From NCBI RefSeq assembly GCF_003286915.1, contig NZ_QMFY01000008.1, forward strand, positions 62,001 through 126,000: a stretch of 64,000 nucleotides of DNA, given 5' to 3'. Made by a program: the position numbers and the translations under genes. This DNA comes from Pseudochryseolinea flava (GTDB lineage Bacteria > Bacteroidota > Bacteroidia > Cytophagales > Cyclobacteriaceae). Positions within the stretch are counted from its first letter, which is position 1. The number at the start of each line of letters is the position of its first letter. The notes beneath the pieces were generated by a model. That model saw nothing but the letters and a program-made list of their open reading frames with translations, was not told the origin of the DNA and did no database searches. Of the stretch, positions 48,446 to 57,151 are shown one piece after another.

Positions 48446-49508
48446 GTTAAGGAAACAAATAAAAAAACTCGAACACTTGAACACGCGAACACTCGAACAC
48501 TCGAAAAGTAACACTCCCCAGATCATTACGCTTGGTGAGATCATGCTTCGGCTTTCTACACCGGGCTATGCGCGCTTTACGCAAGCGCAACATTTCGAGG
48601 TGCAATATGGAGGATCAGAAGCGAATGTAGCAGTTGCCTTGGCGAACTTTGGATTGTCGGCAGCACACGTCACGCGATTTCCAAAACATGAGTTGGGCGT
48701 TGCGGCTACCCAAGCACTGCGAAAGAATAATGTTGAAACCAAACACATTGTGTATGGCGATGAACGCATGGGAATTTACTTCGTAGAAAATGGTGCGATG
48801 CAACGTTCATCCAAGCTAATCTACGATCGATTTGATTCTGCTTTTTCGCATATCAAAAAAGGTATGATTGATTGGGATGAGGTGTTTAAGAATGCAAGCT
48901 GGTTTCATTGGTCGGGCATTACGCCAGCAATTTCTCAAGGTGCAGCAGACGTTTGCCTTGAAGCAATCGAGGCTGCAAGAAAAAATAATGTATTGGTGTC
49001 AGGTGATATCAATTATCGCAGAAACCTCTGGCAATATGGAAAGACTGTTCAAGAGATCATGCCAGCGCTAATTGCATCCACAGACTTTGTCATTGCAGGG
49101 ACGACAGACATAGAAAACTGTACAGGTATCACAGGCGATTCTTTTGAAGAAGCTTGTGCAAATTTTATGAAGCAGTATCCCGCTGTTAAAAAAGTAACAA
49201 CCACTATCCGTGATTCGATAAGTTCGTCGCACAATAAGATCAGTGCAACATTGTGGGATGGAAAGAAGTTGATCAACTCACAGGCTTATGACTTAACGCA
49301 TATTGTTGATCGCATTGGCGCTGGTGATGCCTACATGGCAGGCTTGATTTATGGATGGTTGACAAAAAAAGACGATCAACAAACGTTGGAGTTTGCAACA
49401 GCGGCCACGGTGTGGAAACATTCTGTAGAAGGCGATGTGAACATTGCTACAGTCGCTGAAATAGAAGCATTAGCGCGTGGCGAAAATGTAGGACGATTAT
49501 TAAGATAA
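48414..49508 (+). CDS. kdgK: 2-keto-3-deoxygluconate kinase (PfkB family)
   Basis: A ribokinase-fold sugar kinase. The conserved body starts at ITLGEIMLRLSTPG and runs to the ATP/anion-hole motif DRIGAGDAYMAGLIYGW, the PfkB signature with catalytic Asp. It phosphorylates KDG to KDPG. The start is uncertain: the first in-frame ATG (48414) overlaps the SDR gene by 32 bases and adds about 40 non-conserved residues; a TTG at 48477 is the only nearer option before the conserved core. This odd leader is made largely of an eight-base tandem repeat (48469-48508). Confidence 0.85.
   Translation: MALTVHFQAYRLRKQIKKLEHLNTRTLEHSKSNTPQIITLGEIMLRLSTPGYARFTQAQHFEVQYGGSEANVAVALANFGLSAAHVTRFPKHELGVAATQALRKNNVETKHIVYGDERMGIYFVENGAMQRSSKLIYDRFDSAFSHIKKGMIDWDEVFKNASWFHWSGITPAISQGAADVCLEAIEAARKNNVLVSGDINYRRNLWQYGKTVQEIMPALIASTDFVIAGTTDIENCTGITGDSFEEACANFMKQYPAVKKVTTTIRDSISSSHNKISATLWDGKKLINSQAYDLTHIVDRIGAGDAYMAGLIYGWLTKKDDQQTLEFATAATVWKHSVEGDVNIATVAEIEALARGENVGRLLR
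48469..48508 (+). repeat. Octamer tandem repeat at the kdgK 5' end
   Basis: Five consecutive eight-base units: TCGAACAC, TTGAACAC, GCGAACAC, TCGAACAC and TCGAAAAG. Since eight is not a multiple of three, gain or loss of one unit would shift the frame of any start upstream of it. Confidence 0.75.
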
Positions 49509-49520
49509 CAAGTTATAGAA

Positions 49521-50180
49521 ATGTCATTTAGTAAAGAGCAGGTATTAAACATCATGCGGAGCACCAAACTCGTTCCGCTGTTCACACACGACGATGCCAG
49601 CGAGGCTTTGGATGTAATCGAAGCGGCGTACCAGGGTGGTGTTCGTGTTTTTGAATTTACCAATCGTAAGAAGAATTCATTCGAAGTTTTTTCTCAAGTA
49701 CAAAAACAGCGAAACAGATTTCCAGAACTAACGCTGGGTATAGGCACGATCATGGATCCGGAGACTACAAAAAAGTTTATTGACGTAGGCGCTGATTTTA
49801 TCATATCACCTATTTTGAAACCATCCATGGGCGAAGTATGTGGTGCGCATGGTAAACATTGGATTCCTGGCTGCGCAACGTTGACTGAAATCGTCACAGC
49901 AAAAGAACACGGCGCTGAGATCATCAAAATATTTCCTGGCTCTGTGCTTGGCCCTGGGTTCGTATCCAGTATTCTTCCCGTAGTGCCAGATTTAAATTTG
50001 ATGATCACAGGAGGCGTAGAGCCTACAGAACAAAATCTCGCCGCGTGGTTCAAAGCAGGTGCGATGTGTGTTGGGCTCGGATCACAATTGTTTACGAAAG
50101 ATATTCTTGCGAAGAAAGATTGGCCTGCACTCAAGGAGAAAGTATCGACGGCGTTGTCCATCATTCAGCAGCTGAAATAA
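49521..50180 (+). CDS. eda: KDPG/KHG aldolase
   Basis: A 219-residue class-I aldolase that cleaves KDPG to pyruvate and glyceraldehyde 3-phosphate, the last step of the pathway. Expected residues are present: glutamate in VFEFTNRK, Schiff-base K136 in IIKIFPGSVLG, the TGGVEPT phosphate loop and the GLGSQLF end. It starts 12 bases after kdgK, the enzyme that makes its substrate. Unlike its paralogue at 45876, it appears fully equipped. Confidence 0.93.
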   Translation: MSFSKEQVLNIMRSTKLVPLFTHDDASEALDVIEAAYQGGVRVFEFTNRKKNSFEVFSQVQKQRNRFPELTLGIGTIMDPETTKKFIDVGADFIISPILKPSMGEVCGAHGKHWIPGCATLTEIVTAKEHGAEIIKIFPGSVLGPGFVSSILPVVPDLNLMITGGVEPTEQNLAAWFKAGAMCVGLGSQLFTKDILAKKDWPALKEKVSTALSIIQQLK

Positions 50181-50208
50181 ATTATCACACTCCAAACCAA
50201 ACCAAACC

Positions 50209-51531
50209 TTGAAAGACTTAAATGAAAAAATCGGAACGTATCGTTGGACGATCTGCGGTTTAGTGTTTTTCGCTACAACTGTCAATTATCTAGATCGAAC
50301 AGTCATATCATTCTTGCGCGAATACCTTGCAAAAGACTTCGGCTGGACTTCCGTAGAGGAGGTGGCCAACTATGCTGATATCGAAATGGCATTTAAACTT
50401 TCGTATGCGCTAGGTTTTATTTTTGCGGGCCGAATAATTGATAAGCTTGGAACGAAAATCGGATACGCGTTGGCAACAACGGTGTGGAGTATTGCAGCGA
50501 TAGCACACGCTTTCGTTACCACCACCTTGGGTTTTTCGGTCGCGCGTATATTTCTTGGCGTTGCAGAAGCTGGAAATTTTCCCGCGGCAATCAAAACTAC
50601 AGCAGAGTGGTTTCCAAAAAAAGAGCGTGCTTTAGCGACGGGTATATTTAACAGTGGATCGAATGTCGGCGCGATTTTGGTGCCCTTCACAATTCCTTAT
50701 CTCGCCGAAAATTATGGATGGCAAGCTGCGTTCATTATTACCGGTGCAATTGGTTTTGTATGGCTCATCCTGTGGTTCATGCTTTACGAAGTTCCGGTAA
50801 GACAAAAGCGGCTAAGCGCGGCTGAATTACAGTATATTAATAGCGATCCTGTAGATGCCGCAGAAGTAAACGGTGCAGCGACACAGAAATTGAGTTGGGC
50901 AAAATTATTAACCTATCGGCAAACCTGGGCATTTGCCCTTGGTAAATTCTTGACTGACCCTATTTGGTGGTTTTATATCTTCTGGCTTCCAGATTTTCTT
51001 AAAAAAGAATACAACCTTACTAAATACGAAATCATTTGGCCAGCAGCCATACCGTTGATCATTGCAAGCTTTGGAAGTATTGCGGGAGGTTGGCTGCCAA
51101 TGAAGTTTATGAACAGTGGGTGGGAAGATTTTCGTGCGCGCAAAACAAGTATGTTGTTGTATGCATTCATCGTTGTACCAGTACTCGGGGTACAGTATCT
51201 CGGTGGTATCAATATGTGGTTTGCTGTCGTGATCATCGGACTCGCAATGGCGGCGCATCAAGCATGGAGCGCAAATATTTTTACCACTGTATCCGATATG
51301 TTTCCCAAGCACGCAACCGCTTCTGTAACTGGAATCGGTGGATTGTTCGGCGGACTCGGGGGCTTACTCCTCACAGCGCTGGTTCAAAAAAGAATGTTTG
51401 TCTATTATGAAAGCTTGGGTAAAATACAAACAGGTTATTTTGTCATGTTTCTGATATGCGGGTCAGCCTACTTGTTAGGATGGATAGTCATGCATTTACT
51501 CGCGCCAAGAATGGAAAAAATTAAGGTGTAA
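50209..51531 (+). CDS. exuT: MFS hexuronate transporter
   Basis: A 440-residue major facilitator with about 12 hydrophobic segments, of the anion:cation symporter/hexuronate branch. The early NYLDRTVISF motif (TM1), GRIIDKLGTKIGY loop (after TM2) and EWFPKKERALATGIFNSGSNVG (key residues FPKKERALATGIF) support this. It should import galacturonate and/or glucuronate across the inner membrane. The start is a TTG at 50209 (MKDLNEKIG); no in-frame ATG occurs before the first membrane segment. It ends the plus-strand hexuronate operon. Confidence 0.9.
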   Translation: MKDLNEKIGTYRWTICGLVFFATTVNYLDRTVISFLREYLAKDFGWTSVEEVANYADIEMAFKLSYALGFIFAGRIIDKLGTKIGYALATTVWSIAAIAHAFVTTTLGFSVARIFLGVAEAGNFPAAIKTTAEWFPKKERALATGIFNSGSNVGAILVPFTIPYLAENYGWQAAFIITGAIGFVWLILWFMLYEVPVRQKRLSAAELQYINSDPVDAAEVNGAATQKLSWAKLLTYRQTWAFALGKFLTDPIWWFYIFWLPDFLKKEYNLTKYEIIWPAAIPLIIASFGSIAGGWLPMKFMNSGWEDFRARKTSMLLYAFIVVPVLGVQYLGGINMWFAVVIIGLAMAAHQAWSANIFTTVSDMFPKHATASVTGIGGLFGGLGGLLLTALVQKRMFVYYESLGKIQTGYFVMFLICGSAYLLGWIVMHLLAPRMEKIKV

Positions 51532-51569
51532 TGAGGTTAACGGATGGCCAAATCGCGGATTTACTGATC

Positions 51570-51592
51570 ACCGATAACAGATAACCGATAAC
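51570..51592 (+). repeat. Short GATAAC repeats
   Basis: Three near-tandem copies, CCGATAAC, AGATAAC and CGATAAC, in the 91-base spacer between the transporter and the hybrid sensor. Purpose unknown. Confidence 0.5.
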
Positions 51593-51605
51593 TTTCTCCT
51601 AAATT

Positions 51606-51643
51606 AGGCTCTTTGACGTATCATGCGATTGAAGAGCCTTTTT
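51606..51643 (+). terminator. Terminator-like hairpin enclosing the next start codon
   Basis: Stem AGGCTCTT (51606-51613) pairs perfectly with AAGAGCCT (51632-51639), followed by TTTTTCTATTT. The 18-base loop contains the ATG (51623) of the hybrid sensor gene, so the element serves both as a candidate end for the hexuronate operon and as a structure over the sensor's translation start. Confidence 0.6.
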
Positions 51644-54600
51644 CTATTTCTATGCATTAGCGTCGCTGTAGCCATACATGCGCAACCGCTGCAGTATAAA
51701 TTCGTGCGACTCACAGCCAGTAATGGCCTTTCGAACAATCAAGTCACTTGTTTCCTCAAAGACAGTCGTGGATTTATTTGGATCGGTACATCCGCGGGGT
51801 TAAATCGTTTTGATGGCTACACTTTCAAAACTTTTAGAAACGATACACGCGATTCCTCCAGCATTACCAGTAGTTTCATCAGTAGTCTGATGGAAGACCC
51901 TGATGGGCGAATTTGGATTTCCAGCGTTTACAATTCGGCGCAATCCAATGTCTACGATCCAGCAACAGAAAAATTCACGACAACGACAACAGAAATTTTG
52001 GAAAGCTATGGTATGCCCGGTGGTGTTGTGCGCAATATTGTAAAGGATTCAAAAGATGACTTTTGGTTTCTGCATGAACGCGGGCTCTTTCATTATAGTA
52101 AGACTCGGAAAAAGGCCATCGCCGTAAATTATATCGGCCGCGATAGTACTGCTTTCTCTCGAAATGGTATATCGGATTTAAATGAAGATATCAACGGCGA
52201 TTTTTGGGCGATACAACGCAATGGTGTCCTGCTAAAATTTTCAGGTAAGAATTATAAGGTTATCTATCGCAACAATCATTTTAGAAATTTGAACCTGGAT
52301 GTAGAAAATACATATCATGTGCTTCCTGATAACGATGGTGATGTATGGATTTATCCTTCAACGGCAAGTCAAGGTGTATATTATCTTAATGTAGCCTCCA
52401 ATGTAATTCGCCCCATTAATGAACGTTCCCCAAACGTGCAGCTAAGTAGTAACATTGTACGTGGTATGGTGCAGGACAACGCAGGCAAAATGTGGGTGGG
52501 AACAGATCATGGTGGTGTTAATATCATCGATAAAAAAAACTGGACAATAAAAGTTATTCGGAATAATCCGGAAGATCTTCAAAGCATCAGTCAAAATAGT
52601 TTGACAGCATTGTATAAAGATCGGTCTGGCGTGATTTGGCTCGCAACGTTCAAGCAAGGCGCATGTTATTACCATGAAGACATTATTCGGTTTCCATTGT
52701 ATCGACATGACTCTTTCTCTTCAAGAAGTCTGCCTTTTGACGACATCAATCGTTTTGCGGAAGATGATAAAGGAAATATTTGGATCGGTAGTAACGGTGG
52801 AGGATTGATTTACTTTGATAGGGCTAATCAAACGTTCACTTCTTATCGCCACGACCCAAAGAACCCACATAGCTTAAGCAGTGATGTTGTAGTAAGTCTC
52901 CATATTGATCGTGATAAACGGGTTTGGGTCGGTACTTATTTCGGCGGCTTAAATCTTTTCGATGGAAAAGGCTTTAAGCATTTTCGACACAATCCTAACG
53001 ATGCGCGAAGCCTAGCGGATGATAATGTTTGGGAAATTTACGAAGACCGACAGGACAATTTGTGGATTGGAACAATCTATGCTGGCCTTGAGTTGATGGA
53101 CCGGAAAGCTGGTACGTTTACGCATTTTCGCGGCGGTGACATAAACTCAGTTCATACAAATTATATTTCTGAGTTGGTTGAAGATAGCGCGGGTAATCTT
53201 TGGGTTGGAACGGGCTGGGGAATTGATCTCTTACGCAAGGGCTCGTCATCATTTGAGCACATTGTGAATCTTAACAATTCGCCAGATCATCTTAGCAGCA
53301 ATAGTATTTTATGCATCTTCGAAGACAGTCGCGGATTGATATGGATTGGCACGCAAGAAGGATTAAATCTTTATAATCCGACGACTAAAAAATTTAGTGC
53401 ATTCCGAGATGACAATGGCTTGCCGCATAATACCGTATTCACCATCGTTGAGGATGACGCAGGATCGTTGTGGATGAGTACGCCCAACGGAATTTCGAAT
53501 GTAAAAGTCAGACTAGAGGGCGAAACTGTAAGTTGTTCTTTTCATAATTATGATGAAGCGGATGGCTTGCAAGGAAAACATTTTAATGAAAATGCGCGGT
53601 TAAAGACAAGCAAGGGAGAACTTATCTTCGCAGGCGCATATGGATTCAATATTTTCAAGGCAGAAAATATTCAAACTAATATGCGGAAACCCGAGATCAT
53701 TCTTACTGATCTGCAGGTTTTCAACAAAAGCGTTGGTATTGGGGAGAACGCGAATGGACATGTGATCCTTGACAAATCGATTACCACAACAGACCATATC
53801 ACGTTAAAGTATAACGAGAATGTTTTTTCCATTGAGTTTGCCGCGTTGAACTATTTTCATCCCGAAAAAAGTGAATATCGATATACCCTTGAAGGTTTTA
53901 GTAAGACGTGGGTGACAACGGATGGAAACTCACGACGGGTGACGTATACAAATTTGGATCCTGGCGATTATGTTTTTCATGTGCAAGGTTCTAACAACGA
54001 CGGTCTGTGGAACGAAAAAGGAGTAGAACTGAAGATTACAATCTTACCGCCTTTCTGGAAAACGCGTATTGCCATCGCACTGTATATGTTATTTATCATC
54101 GGTGCACTTTTCATTACGCGGCGACTCATACAGCAACGCGAACGTATGAAGTTTGCCATTGAGCAGGAGCGACAAGAGGCGCAACGCATGCATGAGCTTG
54201 ACATGATGAAGATTAAATTCTTTACCAACGTGAGTCATGAATTTAGAACACCACTTACGCTAATATTGACACCCGTTGAAAAATTATTGAAGACCGCTAC
54301 AGATGAAAGCTATACACAGTTTCAGATGATCCATCGCAATGCGCGCCGATTGTTGAACTTGGTCAATCAACTATTAGATTTTCGTAAACTGGAAGTACAA
54401 GAAGTCAGGTTAAGTCCATCGGAAGGCGATATCATTCGATTTATTCAGGAGACCGTCTATTCATTCTCGGACCTTTCAGAAAAGAAAGATATTCGCTTGG
54501 AGTTTAGTTCAACGACCACATCGTTCGAAACTTTGTTTGATGCCGATAAACTTGAAAAGATTTTATTTAACCTCTTGTCGAATGCTTTCAAGTTTACGCC

Positions 54601-55771
54601 GGAACATGGCGCAGTGAGTGTAGCGGTAAGTGTATTGGGGCGTAATGCGGGGCAATGGTTGGAGATCAAAGTTCGAGATACCGGCATCGGAATTCCCCCT
54701 GATAAATTAGATAAAGTTTTTGAACGTTTTTTTCAGAGTGATCTCCCTCGCACAATGGTAAATCAAGGTAGCGGTATTGGCCTTGCGATCACGAAGGAAT
54801 TCGTTCGTATACACGGCGGCACTATCAATGTTGAAAGTGAAGTTGGCAAGGGAACTATCTTCACGGTTTCTATTCCCGTGGCAGACGTGGTACATCAAGA
54901 AAAGAAACCAGTTGAAGAGGTGGTTCCCATTCAGGAAATTAGTTCGAAAGAAGCGTTTTCAGTGGGCGACGCTAAAGGTACTGCCGATAATAAATTGCCA
55001 GTGCTGTTGCTAGTGGAGGATAACGAAGATTTTCGCTTCTATTTAAAAGACAATCTCAAAGATCAGTATAACATTGTTGAAGCGAGAAATGGCAAAGAAG
55101 GGTGGCAGCGAGTAGTAGGAGACCTGCCCGACCTTGTTGTATCCGACGTGATGATGCCGTTGATGAACGGGATAGAATTGTCGAAGAAAATCAAAAATGA
55201 TCCAAGAGTGTCGCATATCCCTGTGATCCTCCTCACTGCGCGTACAGCAGAAGAACAAAAATTAGAAGGCTTCCAGAGTGGTGCAGACGATTACATGACG
55301 AAACCGTTCAATTTTGAAATCTTGCAATCGCGGATAAAAAATTTAATTCACCAGCGCGAGTTGTTTCATAAACACTTCAGAAAACAATTTGAGGTGAAAG
55401 CAAGTGATGTCAATATCACATCGCTGGATGAAAAGCTTATTCAGAATGCCATCAAGTCTGTAGAGCAACACGTTTCGGATCCCGATTTTTCTGTTGAGGA
55501 CTTGAGCCGTGAATTAGGGATGAGCCGTGTTCATTTGTATAAAAAATTGCTAGCGCTTACGGGAAAGTCGCCTCTAGAGTTTATTCGCGTGATTCGTTTA
55601 CAACAAGCTGCGCAGTTGCTCGAAAAGAGTCAGCTTACAGTTTCTGAAATCGCTTACAAGGTAGGGTTCAACAATCCGAAATATTTTACAAAATATTTTA
55701 AAGAGGAGTATAGTATGCTACCGTCGGCATACGCAGCTGAAAAACGCAACAAGGGGCAAGGGCGGAGTTGA
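51623..55771 (+). CDS. Hybrid two-component system sensor/regulator (HTCS)
   Basis: A 1382-residue single-polypeptide two-component system typical of polysaccharide loci. It has signal peptide MRLKSLFLFLCISVAVAIHA; two seven-bladed propellers of reg_prop repeats (about 25-690; repeated IWIGT and FxxFRHDP motifs); a Y_Y_Y domain (about 700-790; LEGFSKTWVTTDGNSR); TM (about 815-838); HisKA with H872 (VSHEFRTPL); HATPase (DTGIGI, GSGIGLA); receiver with D1175 (VSDVMMPLMNG); and an AraC-type DNA-binding domain (about 1275-1380). The periplasmic part binds oligosaccharide. Pectin locus and downstream susCD locus are both possible targets; it sits between them. Confidence 0.95.
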   Translation: MRLKSLFLFLCISVAVAIHAQPLQYKFVRLTASNGLSNNQVTCFLKDSRGFIWIGTSAGLNRFDGYTFKTFRNDTRDSSSITSSFISSLMEDPDGRIWISSVYNSAQSNVYDPATEKFTTTTTEILESYGMPGGVVRNIVKDSKDDFWFLHERGLFHYSKTRKKAIAVNYIGRDSTAFSRNGISDLNEDINGDFWAIQRNGVLLKFSGKNYKVIYRNNHFRNLNLDVENTYHVLPDNDGDVWIYPSTASQGVYYLNVASNVIRPINERSPNVQLSSNIVRGMVQDNAGKMWVGTDHGGVNIIDKKNWTIKVIRNNPEDLQSISQNSLTALYKDRSGVIWLATFKQGACYYHEDIIRFPLYRHDSFSSRSLPFDDINRFAEDDKGNIWIGSNGGGLIYFDRANQTFTSYRHDPKNPHSLSSDVVVSLHIDRDKRVWVGTYFGGLNLFDGKGFKHFRHNPNDARSLADDNVWEIYEDRQDNLWIGTIYAGLELMDRKAGTFTHFRGGDINSVHTNYISELVEDSAGNLWVGTGWGIDLLRKGSSSFEHIVNLNNSPDHLSSNSILCIFEDSRGLIWIGTQEGLNLYNPTTKKFSAFRDDNGLPHNTVFTIVEDDAGSLWMSTPNGISNVKVRLEGETVSCSFHNYDEADGLQGKHFNENARLKTSKGELIFAGAYGFNIFKAENIQTNMRKPEIILTDLQVFNKSVGIGENANGHVILDKSITTTDHITLKYNENVFSIEFAALNYFHPEKSEYRYTLEGFSKTWVTTDGNSRRVTYTNLDPGDYVFHVQGSNNDGLWNEKGVELKITILPPFWKTRIAIALYMLFIIGALFITRRLIQQRERMKFAIEQERQEAQRMHELDMMKIKFFTNVSHEFRTPLTLILTPVEKLLKTATDESYTQFQMIHRNARRLLNLVNQLLDFRKLEVQEVRLSPSEGDIIRFIQETVYSFSDLSEKKDIRLEFSSTTTSFETLFDADKLEKILFNLLSNAFKFTPEHGAVSVAVSVLGRNAGQWLEIKVRDTGIGIPPDKLDKVFERFFQSDLPRTMVNQGSGIGLAITKEFVRIHGGTINVESEVGKGTIFTVSIPVADVVHQEKKPVEEVVPIQEISSKEAFSVGDAKGTADNKLPVLLLVEDNEDFRFYLKDNLKDQYNIVEARNGKEGWQRVVGDLPDLVVSDVMMPLMNGIELSKKIKNDPRVSHIPVILLTARTAEEQKLEGFQSGADDYMTKPFNFEILQSRIKNLIHQRELFHKHFRKQFEVKASDVNITSLDEKLIQNAIKSVEQHVSDPDFSVEDLSRELGMSRVHLYKKLLALTGKSPLEFIRVIRLQQAAQLLEKSQLTVSEIAYKVGFNNPKYFTKYFKEEYSMLPSAYAAEKRNKGQGRS

Positions 55772-55837
55772 AGGTTTCTGGAGTCATGTTATGTTCCGTG
55801 CGCATATTCAAACTTTAAACCTTAACTTTGATCGCTA

Positions 55838-56128
55838 ATGCTTATCCTAAATTTGATGGAACAATTGAAAGAGTTTTTACTTAAATATAAACGACAATCT
55901 GTCGCTGGTGTCATCTTTATCTCGATCCTGCTAGGAATGGGTTTGATGAAAAAAGTGACGCAGCTGTTGCCGTACTACATCAAACAGAACAAGTGGGATG
56001 CATCACTTCCGGTGTGGTTCGATCCATACGGCGTGGCTGGTGTAGGATTTCTGATAGCGCTTATCATGATATTTTTGATCAACTGGACGTTTAAAATTTT
56101 GATGCGCGATTTAGAGAAAGGTGAATAG
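55838..56128 (+). CDS. Small two-TM membrane protein, function unknown
   Basis: A 96-residue ORF (90 residues if the second ATG at 55856 is used). A basic N-terminus (KEFLLKYKRQ) precedes hydrophobic segment 1 (about 23-38, VAGVIFISILLGMGLM), a polar loop (KQNKWDASLPVWFDPYG) and segment 2 (about 66-86, VGFLIALIMIFLINWTF), ending in a charged tail (MRDLEKGE). The pattern is protein-like and codon use is normal, but I do not recognise a family. It lies 66 bases after the HTCS gene. Confidence 0.6.
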   Translation: MLILNLMEQLKEFLLKYKRQSVAGVIFISILLGMGLMKKVTQLLPYYIKQNKWDASLPVWFDPYGVAGVGFLIALIMIFLINWTFKILMRDLEKGE

Positions 56129-56385
56129 CGTTTTAGCAAAGCGTTATGATATGCGGCATTGCTTTGCTGTAATGGCCTCTATTTTCTTCACCCTCAATTC
56201 AATAATTTTCGATGATGTAGTATCGCTGTGGATACGTCACTTTTACTTCATTATAAAAACCTCAACTAACGTGGTGAAACAGGGGATCGATTTGTTATCC
56301 GGTAACAAAAGGCCCCCCATTCATTACTTTTTGAATCCCATCAACTGCTGTTGTTGGGTTTACATTTGTTGCATTCAACTACACA

Positions 56386-56484
56386 ATGGACAACCTTAAG
56401 AAAAAAACGCGAATCATGCTTGCCCTCGAGATCGCCATCTATGTTGTGATCGCGGGATCGCTCGCAGCGATTATGATGCTATAA
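56386..56484 (+). CDS. Candidate 32-residue single-TM protein
   Basis: A short ORF: ATG at 56386, TAA at 56482. A basic head, MDNLKKKTR, is followed by one hydrophobic helix of about 22 residues (IMLALEIAIYVVIAGSLAAI). Codons are GC-rich at third positions (GCC CTC GAG ATC GCC ATC) compared with the A+T-rich surroundings, which argues for coding. A TACATTTG (56361-56368) resembling a -7 element lies just upstream without a good partner. Not assigned to any family. Confidence 0.4.
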   Translation: MDNLKKKTRIMLALEIAIYVVIAGSLAAIMML

Positions 56485-57151
56485 ATTTCCTGTTTCTTTT
56501 TTAATGGAATAGAAACGCTGATGTTCGTATCATGCTGGTTCTCCGAATAACCGTTACGCAAGACATAATTTTTGTTTGAAGCCTACCGCAATTCATTTCC
56601 ATCCCCGAGCTGTTGCGAAATTTGATGCCTGAAAATAGACGACCGGAAACGACGATGTTATCACCGTGGTCAACCGTTTGCAATCCTGAAATCACGGCAC
56701 TTTTTCCGTCAGTTAACAAAAAATCCCGCTGTTTGAAACATTTTAGCCCTGTCAGTTAACACGCGGCACCCATAACGGGAACAATTTCCTACCCAGTCAC
56801 AGCGCCGTTCACGCCTACATTTACGCAACCGTTTGCGAGAATTATATACTCCAGCATACGGTTGCATACGGAATCAATCTATGGATACGACGACAATGGC
56901 GAATAAAATTTTGACTACATGTGCTTTTCAAGGCATCGCCACTGCCTATCCACTCGCGCAACAATATTTCATCAACAATCGATCTACTGCGATCGATCAC
57001 GAAACACTGAGGACAAGGGGTCTTCAGTTAGTTTGGGTTAAAACTGATTTGTCCGGGAGGGATGAGGTTCAGCGCTCGTCCTCTCTCGGAAATCAGACAT
57101 TGCTCAATCCAAGCTTCCCGCCGTAACTCAATTACCCAAAATAAACCCAGG
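56485..57151. other. Gene-poor spacer upstream of the second sus operon
   Basis: About 670 bases without a convincing gene. It holds an 11-base direct repeat, GTCAGTTAACA, at 56708-56718 and 56751-56761; CAACCGTTTGC at 56671-56681 and again at 56826-56836; and a minus-strand frame (56501-56719) with protein-like stretches (AVISGLQTVDHGDNIVVSG) that breaks off. It may contain a decayed gene as well as control sequences for the sus operon. Confidence 0.4.
56824..56837. promoter_or_regulatory. LacI-like operator candidate upstream of the second sus operon
   Basis: CGCAACCGTTTGCG, an imperfect palindrome with a central CG as in LacI-family operators. Its core CAACCGTTTGC also occurs at 56671-56681, and the inverted half CGGTTGC at 56859-56865. 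It is about 620 bases before the SusC start, so it may serve a nearer, unseen promoter. Confidence 0.4.

Noticed and set aside
56291-56309. Palindrome TTTGTTA-tccgg-TAACAAA after the two-TM protein
   Set aside because: Could be an operator or weak hairpin, but with no T run and only one copy there is not enough to assign it.
56121-56399. Plus-strand frame of 92 codons after the two-TM protein
   Set aside because: Cysteine clusters (CCCWVYICC) and poor codon choice suggest chance; it also overlaps the better-looking 32-residue ORF.
56833-57126. Plus-strand frame of up to 97 codons before the second sus operon
   Set aside because: It would start inside the operator-like palindrome; the best ATG is at 56881 and the translation has no hydrophobic core or motif. 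Possible but unsupported.
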